Origin: Hyphomicrobiaceae bacterium
GTDB taxonomy: Bacteria > Pseudomonadota > Alphaproteobacteria > Rhizobiales > JAKIUO01
DNA: 16,343 bases
Direction: 5' to 3'
Assembly: GCA_021647535.1 (NCBI GenBank)
Contig: JAKIUO010000052.1
Span: 1 to 16,343, forward strand
Below are positions 1-6,682 of this stretch, one piece after another (the stretch's first letter is position 1; each line of letters starts with the position of its first letter). A program made the position numbers and the translations under genes. The notes under the pieces are model-generated. The model did no database searches. It was not told where the DNA came from and saw only the letters and a program-made list of their open reading frames with translations.

Positions 1-750
1 CGCACGCCTGTCTCCTTGCGCAACCTGGCCGAGCGCAAGGCTTTTGAGGCGTTGCAGGCTGATGTCGCGGTGGTTGTGGCATACGGGCTTATATTGGGAC
101 CTAAAGTGCTGGCCGCACCAAGCCATGGCTGTTTGAACCTGCATGGCTCGCAGCTGCCACGCTGGCGGGGTGCAGCGCCCATTCAGCGGGCCATTATGGC
201 GGGCGACCGGCAATCTGGTATTGAGGTCATGCAGATGGAAGTGGGGCTTGATACGGGTCCCGTTTGCCTGAGCGCCAGCACTGATATTACCGCTGATATG
301 ACAGCGGGCGAATTGCATGATGATCTGATGGAGCGCGGAGCTGGATTGATGGCGCGCGCTCTTGAAAAACTGCAGGCCGGTCAGCTCACTTGCAAGGCCC
401 AGCCCATCGAGGGGGTGATTTACGCCAGCAAGATCGAAAAATCGGAAACGCGCATCGACTGGAACAAACCAGCCAGCAAGGTTCACAACCATATTCGCGG
501 CCTGTCCCCCTTCCCCGGCGCGTGGTTCGAGCTTTTGGTGAATGGCAAAACTGAACGCATCAAGGTTTTGCGCTCCACTTTGCAAAGCGAATCGGGTGAA
601 CCTGGACTGCTGCTTGATAATGAGCTTTTGGTGGCCTGTGGCAACGAATCAGTACGCCTTTTGGAGCTGCAACGCGCTGGCAAGCGCCCGATGAGCGCCC
701 ATGAGCTGTTGCGCGGTTTATCCGTGCCAAAAGGAACTGTGCTTGTTTGA
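1..750 (+). CDS. fmt: Methionyl-tRNA formyltransferase, 3' part (N-terminus outside window)
   Basis: The enzyme transfers a formyl group from 10-formyl-tetrahydrofolate to Met-tRNA(fMet) in the cytoplasm before translation initiation. The reading frame is open from base 1, so the gene is cut by the window edge. 249 codons remain, against about 315 in E. coli Fmt, so roughly 60 N-terminal residues are missing. The formyltransferase core is clear: the VVAYGLIL strand, then NLHGSQLPRWRGAAP with Asn (136-138) and His (142-144), then GLDTGPV with Asp (250-252). The His-to-Asp distance of 36 residues equals the E. coli H108-D144 spacing, so the Asn/His/Asp catalytic set is intact. The usual SLLP signature reads SQLP here. 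The C-terminal tRNA-binding domain ends in the family-like RAGKRPMSAHELL and PKGTVLV. The first in-frame start-like codon in the window (TTG at 16) lies inside the domain and is not the start. Confidence 0.95.
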   Translation, partial: RTPVSLRNLAERKAFEALQADVAVVVAYGLILGPKVLAAPSHGCLNLHGSQLPRWRGAAPIQRAIMAGDRQSGIEVMQMEVGLDTGPVCLSASTDITADMTAGELHDDLMERGAGLMARALEKLQAGQLTCKAQPIEGVIYASKIEKSETRIDWNKPASKVHNHIRGLSPFPGAWFELLVNGKTERIKVLRSTLQSESGEPGLLLDNELLVACGNESVRLLELQRAGKRPMSAHELLRGLSVPKGTVLV

Positions 751-1018
751 ACAAAGACTTGCAAAAATGGTTAATTTTTTCTTAATTTTCGCGCCAAAAT
801 AAATAATATTTACCTCCCCAGACTCTTGATTTTTTCTAGCTCATTGAAGCGCAACATCTTTCGATGTTCGTTAATTGTTCGTTTACCATAAAACAGGCTT
901 TCGCTCCCATTCCATAGGGGTTTCGAGCTATTGTGGTCTTCCGTTGGGGGGGAATCTGAGCTATATTGCCGTTCGCCTTTTGTATCATTTTGAGACATTG
1001 TCCAGGGAGAACCGCTTC
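751..1018 (+). promoter_or_regulatory. ccrM leader with CtrA-like boxes and GANTC sites
   Basis: This 268-bp gap between fmt and ccrM holds TTAATTTTTTCTTAA at 771-785, an exact TTAA-N7-TTAA CtrA full box. A second, near-consensus box lies at 871-886 (TTAA-N7-TTTAC, one mismatch to TTAA-N7-TTAAC). Two CcrM target sites lie here: GACTC at 821-825 and GAATC at 952-956. The order is box, GANTC, box, GANTC, ribosome binding site. In Caulobacter, ccrM is known to be activated by CtrA and its leader carries GANTC sites that tie expression to methylation state. The presence of the sites is seen directly; their use here is inferred. I did not identify a confident -35/-10 pair. Confidence 0.6.
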
Positions 1019-2212
1019 GTGAGTATTGCGTCCTCAACCATCCGTACGCTTCGTGCCAAAAAATCCGTCAAAAAACCGGTCGAACAACATGTCAGCACAA
1101 GAGATGTTCTCAATAAAATCCTCATTGGCGACTGCATCACCGAGCTTAATAAACTGCCCGCCAACAGCGTCGATCTGATCTTTGCCGACCCCCCCTATAA
1201 TCTGCAGCTGGGCGGCGATCTGTTGCGCCCCAATAACAGTTCGGTTGATGGGGTGCATCAGGACTGGGACCAGTTTTCGAGTTTTGCCGCCTATGACAAT
1301 TTTACTCGCGGCTGGATGAAAGCGGCGCGCCGTGTGCTCAAAAAAGACGGGGCCATGTGGGTGATTGGTTCCTATCATAATATTTTTCGCGTCGGTGCCG
1401 CCTTGCAGGATCTTGACTACTGGCTGCTCAATGATGTCGTCTGGCGCAAAACCAATCCCATGCCAAATTTCCGGGGACGGCGCTTCACCAATGCCCACGA
1501 AACGCTGATCTGGGCGGCACGCGGCGAAACCTCGCGCTATACCTTCAATTATGACAGCATGAAAGCCTTTAATGACGACCTGCAAATGCGCTCGGACTGG
1601 CTGTTGCCGATTTGCGCCGGACCAGAACGCCTACGCAACAAGGATGGCCAGAAGCGCCACCCGACGCAAAAACCCGAAAGCCTGTTGCAGCGCGTTATTC
1701 TGGCCTCCAGCAAGCCCGGTGATGTCATTCTTGACCCGTTCTTTGGCACCGGCACCACCGGCGCTGTAGCCAAATATCTGGGCCGCAATTTTATCGGCAT
1801 TGAACGCGACACCGGCTATGCCAAAGTCGCCGCTGATCGCATCGAAGCCATCAAACCTTTGAAAGATGGTGAGTTCACGCCCTTGCCGAGCAAACGCGAT
1901 GCCCCAAAAGTCGCCTTTGGTTCCCTGCTGGATCTCGGACTTTTGACCCCCGGCACGCGTTTGTTTGACAAAAAGGAGCGCTTTGAAGCCAGTGTGCGCG
2001 CCGATGGTTCGCTGTCTTGCGAAACCAAAAAGCCCTTGAAAACGGCTGGTCCCCTCAAACAGGGTTCCATTCACAAGCTTGGGGCCAATGTGCAAGGGCG
2101 CAAAGCCTGTAATGGCTGGACATTCTGGCACTATAAAGTTGGCAAAAAGCTGCAACCAATTGATCAGTTGCGCGATCAGGCACGGGTCAAACTCGGGCTC
2201 GTTGCCAGCTAA
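1019..2212 (+). CDS. ccrM: CcrM-type DNA adenine N6-methyltransferase (GANTC)
   Basis: This is the cell-cycle-regulated methyltransferase that methylates adenine in GANTC after replication. The frame is open further upstream, but GTG at 1019 is chosen because AGGGAGA (1004-1010) sits 8 nt before it. This gives 397 residues, against about 358 in Caulobacter and 377 in Brucella, with a basic N-terminal extension of about 30 residues. The motif order is that of a beta-class enzyme: DPPY at residues 57-60, followed by NLQLGGDLLRP, then WVIGSYHNIFRVG, NPMPNFRGRRF and NAHETLIWA, HPTQKPE, and the SAM-binding DPFFGTGTTGA starting at residue 239. The C-terminal part (about 298-395) carries the RAMA domain of CcrM, seen as AFGSLLDLGLL, SIHKLGA and ACNGWTFWHY, which contributes to DNA binding. 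No restriction endonuclease gene is adjacent, which fits an orphan regulatory methylase. Confidence 0.96.
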   Translation: MSIASSTIRTLRAKKSVKKPVEQHVSTRDVLNKILIGDCITELNKLPANSVDLIFADPPYNLQLGGDLLRPNNSSVDGVHQDWDQFSSFAAYDNFTRGWMKAARRVLKKDGAMWVIGSYHNIFRVGAALQDLDYWLLNDVVWRKTNPMPNFRGRRFTNAHETLIWAARGETSRYTFNYDSMKAFNDDLQMRSDWLLPICAGPERLRNKDGQKRHPTQKPESLLQRVILASSKPGDVILDPFFGTGTTGAVAKYLGRNFIGIERDTGYAKVAADRIEAIKPLKDGEFTPLPSKRDAPKVAFGSLLDLGLLTPGTRLFDKKERFEASVRADGSLSCETKKPLKTAGPLKQGSIHKLGANVQGRKACNGWTFWHYKVGKKLQPIDQLRDQARVKLGLVAS

Positions 2213-2369
2213 GGACATCCGCAGGAATAACTGAACGATTTGACTTGTTCTTTTGTCCGTCAGCGTCGTTCTGCAAAGGGTTATGTAGCTCGCTACACGC
2301 CCCCTTGCACGCCTAGCTGACAAACAAAACTCCTGCGTCAAATCAGATCACTTATTCCTGCGGCTGTCC
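2213..2369. repeat. 157-bp imperfect palindromic element directly after ccrM
   Basis: The two arms are inverted copies centred at about 2291. The outer 18 bases (2213-2230 and 2352-2369) match at 17 of 18 positions. The next stretches (ATTTGAC, TTTTGT, GTCAGC, TGCAA) pair imperfectly, and the core TGTAGC-TC-GCTACA (2284-2297) is perfect. As RNA it would fold into one long hairpin. TAA stands immediately outside both ends: the left one is the ccrM stop codon, and the right one is 2370-2372. This looks like a dispersed palindromic or MITE-like intergenic element, and it could also act as a processing or termination hairpin for ccrM mRNA. No coding capacity is seen. Confidence 0.7.
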
Positions 2370-2375
2370 TAACCC

Positions 2376-2413
2376 TCAGTAGTTTCCCTTAAGTGGTCAG
2401 TGGTTTCCCTTAA
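2376..2413. repeat. Two 17-bp direct repeats with 21-bp period
   Basis: TCAGTAGTTTCCCTTAA (2376-2392) recurs as TCAGTGGTTTCCCTTAA (2397-2413) with one mismatch. The repeats start 21 bp apart, two helical turns, so both would face the same side of the DNA. A third, shorter match, GTTTCCCTT, lies at 2476-2484. They stand between the palindromic element and the DUF302 gene and could be binding sites for its regulator; function is inferred only. The rest of 2414-2614 shows nothing I can name. Confidence 0.5.
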
Positions 2414-2628
2414 TATGCGGCTTTAACAGCAGGCAAATAGATTTAAACCCCATAGATTTTTTCATAGCGACCCCCGTTTCCCTTTACCAGAGGACGGGAG
2501 CGTGCTTAAATCGCCGTTCTATAAAAACAACCGCCCAGAACAAGAACAAGTTTTGATAAAGCAGGCGGACAGGCAACATTAAAAGCTTTGAGAAAAGCAG
2601 ATAAAAAGAAATACAAAGGGAGTTCGGG

Positions 2629-3204
2629 ATGCGTTTTATCTGGAGTTTGCTGGCGATCATTGGGTTGATTGCCTTGGGCTGTGTGGGGTTTTTGGCCTTC
2701 AAATTTTCACCATTGCTGTCCTTGGACAAGGGCGCAGCCAATGTCTATTACAATATGGCGCTCAAACTGGCTGAGACCGGCAATGCCGCCGAAGCCACCA
2801 TCTGGAAACGACAGGTTGCAGATGGCATTTCTTTTGATGATGTGCACGAGAGCATAAAAACCATTGCCCAGGAAAACAATATCAAGGATGTAGGTTTCCT
2901 GCCGCTTGGTGATCAGGTCGGAGCCATGAATGGCAAACCGTGGCGCAAGCTCAATATCTATCTCTATTGTAATCCATTGACAGCCCAAAAAATGGTAGAT
3001 CATTCAGATGCCTACGCCGCCTATCTGCCATGCCGTATCTCTTTGCTAGAGGACAAAAAAGGCAAATTATGGATCTACTCTCTGGATATGGACATGATGA
3101 TCCATGGCGGAAAAACATTACCGCCAGCACTTTTGAAAGAAGCCATCGAAGTCAAAAGAATCATTCTTGATGTGCTGGATCGTGCCTCGGCTGGCGACTT
3201 CTAG
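2629..3204 (+). CDS. Membrane-anchored DUF302 domain protein
   Basis: The product has 191 residues. The ATG at 2629 has AAAGGGAG (2615-2622) 6 nt upstream. The N-terminus (about residues 4-24) is a single hydrophobic segment, so the protein is probably anchored in the inner membrane with its domain outside the cytoplasm. The C-terminal half resembles DUF302: YLYCNPLTAQKMV (Cys114), then AYLPCRISLLE (Cys135), a beta strand, and a closing helix LLKEAIEVKRIILDVLD. CNP and LPCRI are the family's typical landmarks. The family has no firmly assigned biochemical role; the two conserved cysteines suggest redox or metal chemistry, which is inference. Cys18 lies in the hydrophobic segment, but the residues before it (ALG) make a poor lipobox. 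The gene is monocistronic: repeats lie upstream and a strong terminator follows. Confidence 0.8.
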   Translation: MRFIWSLLAIIGLIALGCVGFLAFKFSPLLSLDKGAANVYYNMALKLAETGNAAEATIWKRQVADGISFDDVHESIKTIAQENNIKDVGFLPLGDQVGAMNGKPWRKLNIYLYCNPLTAQKMVDHSDAYAAYLPCRISLLEDKKGKLWIYSLDMDMMIHGGKTLPPALLKEAIEVKRIILDVLDRASAGDF

Positions 3205-3231
3205 GATCTCTCAGCGATCCATTCAAATCAT

Positions 3232-3270
3232 AAAAGGGTTGGAGCCAAAGCTGGTTCCAACCCTTTTTTT
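3232..3270 (+). terminator. Rho-independent terminator after the DUF302 gene
   Basis: AAAAGGGTTGGA (3232-3243) pairs perfectly with TCCAACCCTTTT (3256-3267). The inner GCC/GGT bases extend the stem, and the T-run goes on to 3270. It starts 27 nt after the stop codon at 3202-3204. Confidence 0.9.
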
Positions 3271-3587
3271 ATGTGATACCAAAAGCCGCTGTACGGCTTA
3301 TCTTCGCCAGCCAATTCTTCTCTCTGCGAGGCTTGGCATCTTGTGCCGACAAGCATTGGGGACTTGTCCCAGGGCCATTCAATTCTTGCTCTCACTCGCT
3401 TCGCGACGGGGCCAACCCTTTTATATTTTGCGCTACCACTACGCTATTTGAGCGCTCGACCCCGCTGGAGGAGCCGCTCCAAACCTCCCGTTTTTCTATC
3501 ATCAAATTCAAAAAAGTAAGGGGTTTGGGGAACTCGTTCCCCAAGCGGGTACGGGCGGCAGCCCGTTTGCGAAGCGAGTTTACGCAC
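3271..3587. other. Gene-free stretch with clustered hairpins
   Basis: I see no credible gene here, though short open frames exist. The stretch holds GCCG-CTGTA-CGGC (3285-3297), a dispersed repeat (3305-3344), and CTTGT-GCCG-ACAAG near 3340. It also holds the perfect TTGGGGAAC-TC-GTTCCCCAA (3525-3544) and CGGGC-GGCA-GCCCG (3552-3565). An outer AACTCG/CGAGTT pair (from 3531 and near 3575) could enclose the last two. It lies between two convergent terminators, so it is likely little transcribed, and it looks like an accumulation site for palindromic repeats. Confidence 0.55.
3305..3344. repeat. Dispersed intergenic repeat, copy 1
   Basis: CGCCAGCC followed by a core ending GCGAGGCTTGGCA and CTTGT. 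The same block occurs at 16171-16208 after trpE, differing by a 2-base gap and a few substitutions. The core (3318-3339 region) is essentially identical between copies. Both copies follow a short GC hairpin (3285-3297 and 16150-16163). This suggests a repeat family spread in intergenic regions of this genome. Confidence 0.6.
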
Positions 3588-3621
3588 AAAAAAACCGCTG
3601 TCCTTTCCGAGGCAACGGTTT
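3588..3621 (-). terminator. Rho-independent terminator after popZ
   Basis: On the minus strand AAACCGTTG pairs with CAGCGGTTT (one G-U pair), followed by a run of seven T (3588-3594 on the plus strand). It lies 33 nt past the popZ stop codon and closes the leftward gene run. Confidence 0.85.
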
Positions 3622-3654
3622 CTTTGCAAAATATTTTCACGCCTCTCCCCAGCG

Positions 3655-4815
3655 CTAAACTTTATCATCGCTGCCGGAATCTTTAACTTCTTCCTTAATA
3701 GCCCCTTCGAGAATACGAGGCATATTATCGTCGAGCCAGTCACGGATCATCGGTTTCAGCATGGCCTTGATGCTATCTTCCAGAGAATTATTGCAGCCCT
3801 CTTTGGGCTCTGCTGGCGCACTGGTTCCCGCCAACGCTTCTGAAGTGGCGGCGGCAACTGCGGATATGGCAACGGCATCTTCAGCTGTCACCTTGCTGGC
3901 ATCAAGCACCACGGGCGCGTTGTCTGTTGAGGCTTCGTCGAGCGGACTTTCTTCAAGTTTCGCTTCAGCAGTTTCCTCAATGTCAGTTTCTTTGAGGACA
4001 GCAGCTATTGGAAGGTCATTGGTTTCTATCTCCATACCTTCCAGTATCCGTTCCGATTCTACGCCATTCGCCTGCGCAAAGCTTTCTTCCTCGCCCGGGC
4101 TGCTGCTTGCCTCAATCATATCTTCGATTGAATTGACTGGCGCTGGTGCAAGATTGTTTATTTCCTCTACACCTGGCGCATCCAATACGGACGCTGGCGA
4201 AGTCGATGACAAATCATCAATACGCGCCGTCAGACTGTCAGATTTATTATCTTGTTCCGGTGTTTGCAAAACAGGCTCAGCATTAAACAACAAGGCTGGC
4301 TCAACGGAGTCGAGAAGAGCGTCCTCTATCGGAGGCAGCTCAGGAACCAGCGGGGCAGCCAATGGGGGAACTTCAGGTGTGAAAGCTTCAATTGGCGGCA
4401 AAGCTCCAGCCACCATAACCCCTGGCACCGACGCGATTTCGCTGGCAATCTCGGCACTGTTTAGAGGCGTGCTCAAAACCGGGTCTGTCGAGAAAGGCGA
4501 AGTTTCAGCGAAAGGCGTAACAGCTGGGGCTGGCTCTATTGGCTCTTCCTCAATTATTTGTGTTTGGGAAAGCGCAAATGCTGGTTCGACAACAGGGGTC
4601 GGGGCCGGTTCAAGAACTTCCGCAACTGGTTCTGCGATCTGCTTCTCGGTGAGCTGAACAACCGGAGGATCAACCGGCACTGCTGTGTTGGCTGGCGGCC
4701 CATCGGCTGAGAGCACAGGGATGCTCTCTTGCGGCTCATCAGATATTATATTTCTGATCGAACTGATAATATCATCCATGCTCGGTTCTGAAGCTTTTTT
4801 TTCCGCGCTATTCAT
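3655..4815 (-). CDS. popZ: PopZ-like polar organizing protein (DUF2497)
   Basis: PopZ self-assembles into a membraneless matrix at the cell pole, which anchors the chromosome origin (through ParB) and recruits cell-cycle signalling proteins. The product has 386 residues. The N-terminal helix is EPSMDDIISSIRNIISDE (residues 10-27), the family's partner-binding element. The C-terminal oligomerisation region, about 344-386, reads LEDSIKAMLKPMIRDWLDDN and then MPRILEGAIKEEV. Between them are about 315 residues of low-complexity sequence rich in Pro, Glu, Asp, Ala and Ser, without predicted folds. Caulobacter PopZ has about 177 residues in total, so the linker is much longer here. ATG at 4815 has AAGGGA about 7 nt upstream. 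The gene is last in the leftward run, after pcm-like and tolC, a placement common in Alphaproteobacteria. Confidence 0.88.
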   Translation of the reverse strand: MNSAEKKASEPSMDDIISSIRNIISDEPQESIPVLSADGPPANTAVPVDPPVVQLTEKQIAEPVAEVLEPAPTPVVEPAFALSQTQIIEEEPIEPAPAVTPFAETSPFSTDPVLSTPLNSAEIASEIASVPGVMVAGALPPIEAFTPEVPPLAAPLVPELPPIEDALLDSVEPALLFNAEPVLQTPEQDNKSDSLTARIDDLSSTSPASVLDAPGVEEINNLAPAPVNSIEDMIEASSSPGEEESFAQANGVESERILEGMEIETNDLPIAAVLKETDIEETAEAKLEESPLDEASTDNAPVVLDASKVTAEDAVAISAVAAATSEALAGTSAPAEPKEGCNNSLEDSIKAMLKPMIRDWLDDNMPRILEGAIKEEVKDSGSDDKV

Positions 4816-5000
4816 CGGGTATTCCCTTAATACTTCGCCATCCTATCCCCATTTTTTTATCTATAAAATGTGGCTAGCTCATGGGCACAAAGCGAATTAG
4901 TTTTATACAAAAATAATAGGCTCAAGAATAGCCTCTTGAATAGATACCAAAGCAGAATTCATATTTTTTCCAGAGACAAATTTTTATTGTTGGTTAACAC

Positions 5001-5036
5001 GAATTGGCCTCCCATGAGAACATGGAAGGCCAATTC
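5001..5036 (-). terminator. Strong hairpin between tolC and popZ
   Basis: GAATTGGCCT (5001-5010) pairs perfectly with AGGCCAATTC (5027-5036). After one C/A mismatch, CCATG (5012-5016) pairs with CATGG (5021-5025) around the loop AGAA, giving about 15 base pairs. It begins 25 nt past the tolC stop. No T-run follows on the minus strand, so it may protect the tolC 3' end or terminate inefficiently rather than be a classic intrinsic terminator. Confidence 0.65.
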
Positions 5037-5061
5037 AAACCGTCTGTCTTTATCTTCTCTG

Positions 5062-6498
5062 CTATTTCAAGCTTGCAGGGAAATAGCGGTCGCCAACCAT
5101 AATGCGGCGCTCTTCAGAATCGTTATATTCCTTGACCCTGGTGCCATATCTTTTCCGTCTGACATGACCATAATGCTCTTTAGGGTCATAATAACCAGCA
5201 TGAATCCCAAGCTCAACAGCCGACAGCCTGCCAGTTGCCGCCAAAAGACTGTAGCGGGCCACCAAAAGGTCTCTTCTTGTAATGGCCAGGGTCACTTGAC
5301 TATCGAGTAGCTCCTGCTGGGCATCAAGCACGTTAAGCACGGTTCTTTGTCCAACTTTTTCCTCTTCCCTCACCCCGTCAAGCGCTGTTCTATTGGCGCT
5401 CACCTGAGACATATCAGCAATCAGCTTGGCTTTTGTCGAAACCACACGACCCCAGGTGGCAATCACATCCGCACGCACACGACGGCGGGCTGTGCGAAAG
5501 TCCTGACGACGTTGAAGCACAACATGTTTGGCCTGCCTGACCCGAGCCGTGATTTCACCACCGGCATAGAGCGGCATTTTAAAAGTGCCCCTGACAGTTG
5601 TCGTTGACACCCTGTTAATACCGGTCGCAGGGTAGAAGCGATCCTGAAAACTCCCCTCCACATTGATTTCGGGCAGCAGTTCCCCTCGGATCACATGAAC
5701 CGTATGAGTTGCTGACATCTCACGATAGGTCGCCGCCAAAATAGTTGGATGCTCATCCATGCCTCGTTTGATCGAAATCTGCAGACTGCGCGGAAGATAT
5801 TTGCTGATCGCTCTTGGCGCTTTTAGGCCGTTAGGATTGTGCCCGATGATTTCCTCGAATACAGCCCGTGATCCTTTTAGATTAGCTTGCGCTAAATTCA
5901 GTTCTGAAACAGCGCCACTATAACGGGCTTTGGACTGGGCAACATCGGTCTTTGTGACTTCACCCACCTGAAAGCGATCAAGCGTTGCCTCCTTTTGCTG
6001 GGCCAGCACGCTGACATTACTCCGACGCAACCGCAAAACGGCACGATCACGGATGACATTGACGTAAGCGGTGACGGCATTGAGAAACACCCGTTGCTCC
6101 ACAGTGCGTAAATCTTCGCGACCAGCATAGATATCGGCGTCTGCCTTGCGAATCGAATTGATTGTGCGCAACCCTCTGAAAATAGGCTGCGTCAGGGAAA
6201 CCGTATAGCCACCATCGTCGCGCTTCCCATCGGTCCGTTGCGATGGTTCAGATTCCACGTTTCGGCTACCAATATCTGCATTAAAATTCAATTTGGGCCG
6301 ATAGCCTGAACGGGCACGGGTTTCTTCTTCATCAACCGCCCGTAATTTTTGGCGCTCGGCATTTATTTCGGGATTACCCCTATAGGTATTGGCCAAAACA
6401 GATTCAAGAGTTTCTGCGCTCACCGTATATGGCGTCAAACTTAAAAAGCCAGCAATGATTGCCACGCCCATATTATTGTTGATATGCAAATTCTGCAT
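5062..6498 (-). CDS. tolC: TolC-family outer membrane efflux/secretion channel
   Basis: TolC proteins form trimeric outer-membrane beta-barrels with long periplasmic alpha-helical tunnels and serve RND pumps and type I secretion. The product has 478 residues. Residues 1-28 form a signal peptide ending TPYTVSA before ETLESVLANTY. The two internal OEP repeats are plain: RFQVGEVTKTDVAQSKARYS (175-194) in the first, and LDGVREEEKVGQRTVLNVLD (373-392) with AQQELLDSQVTL in the second. LTQPIFRG and KMPLYAGGE mark the equivalent barrel strands. A basic tail of about 45 residues follows the second repeat. ATG at 6498 is preceded by AGAGG with 7 nt spacing; the alternative ATG at 6471 has no ribosome binding site. 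No partner pump gene is adjacent. The gap of 184 bp to the upstream PCMT-like gene suggests its own promoter. Confidence 0.95.
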   Translation of the reverse strand: MQNLHINNNMGVAIIAGFLSLTPYTVSAETLESVLANTYRGNPEINAERQKLRAVDEEETRARSGYRPKLNFNADIGSRNVESEPSQRTDGKRDDGGYTVSLTQPIFRGLRTINSIRKADADIYAGREDLRTVEQRVFLNAVTAYVNVIRDRAVLRLRRSNVSVLAQQKEATLDRFQVGEVTKTDVAQSKARYSGAVSELNLAQANLKGSRAVFEEIIGHNPNGLKAPRAISKYLPRSLQISIKRGMDEHPTILAATYREMSATHTVHVIRGELLPEINVEGSFQDRFYPATGINRVSTTTVRGTFKMPLYAGGEITARVRQAKHVVLQRRQDFRTARRRVRADVIATWGRVVSTKAKLIADMSQVSANRTALDGVREEEKVGQRTVLNVLDAQQELLDSQVTLAITRRDLLVARYSLLAATGRLSAVELGIHAGYYDPKEHYGHVRRKRYGTRVKEYNDSEERRIMVGDRYFPASLK

Positions 6499-6601
6499 TT
6501 CCCAGCCTCTTTCGCTGTTATTTGTCTACCTCGTTGGATTGCCACTACCCAGCAACTACGAAACAACAACAACTAATCGAAACCGGCACAGCCGATCTAG
6601 T

Positions 6602-6618
6602 TCCATCTAATAGATGGA
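6602..6618. promoter_or_regulatory. Perfect 7-bp inverted repeat upstream of tolC
   Basis: TCCATCT-AAT-AGATGGA lies 104 bp upstream of the tolC start and 65 bp past the stop of the PCMT-like gene. It could be an operator for a dimeric repressor of the efflux channel or a weak hairpin; the sequence does not decide between them. Confidence 0.3.
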
Positions 6619-6682
6619 CATACAAAAAATACGAAAGTTTACAGGAAACAAGTGACAGAGACTATCACTACACCAAGAGACG

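Noticed and set aside
875..1018. N-terminal extension of ccrM by 48 codons
   Set aside because: The extension contains the second CtrA-like box and is not family-like. GTG 1019 has a good ribosome binding site at correct spacing.
1631..2341. 236-codon minus-strand frame running into the palindromic element
   Set aside because: Antisense to the CcrM SAM-binding and RAMA regions; no recognisable protein.
2680..2685. Cys18 of the DUF302 protein as a lipoprotein site
   Set aside because: The preceding residues (ALG) do not make a good lipobox, and the hydrophobic segment continues past the cysteine, so a transmembrane anchor is more likely.
3273..3686. 137-codon plus-strand frame in the hairpin-rich gap
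   Set aside because: It crosses repeats and hairpins, runs antisense into the popZ end, has no ribosome binding site and no family-like sequence.
3761..4657. 298-codon open frame on the plus strand, Ser/Ala/Gly-rich
   Set aside because: It is antisense to popZ, whose ends are clearly family-like. The frame is open because of the biased codons of the low-complexity linker.
4990..5000. GTTAAC near the popZ promoter as a CtrA half site
   Set aside because: There is only a single TTAA without a partner at the right spacing; too weak to report.
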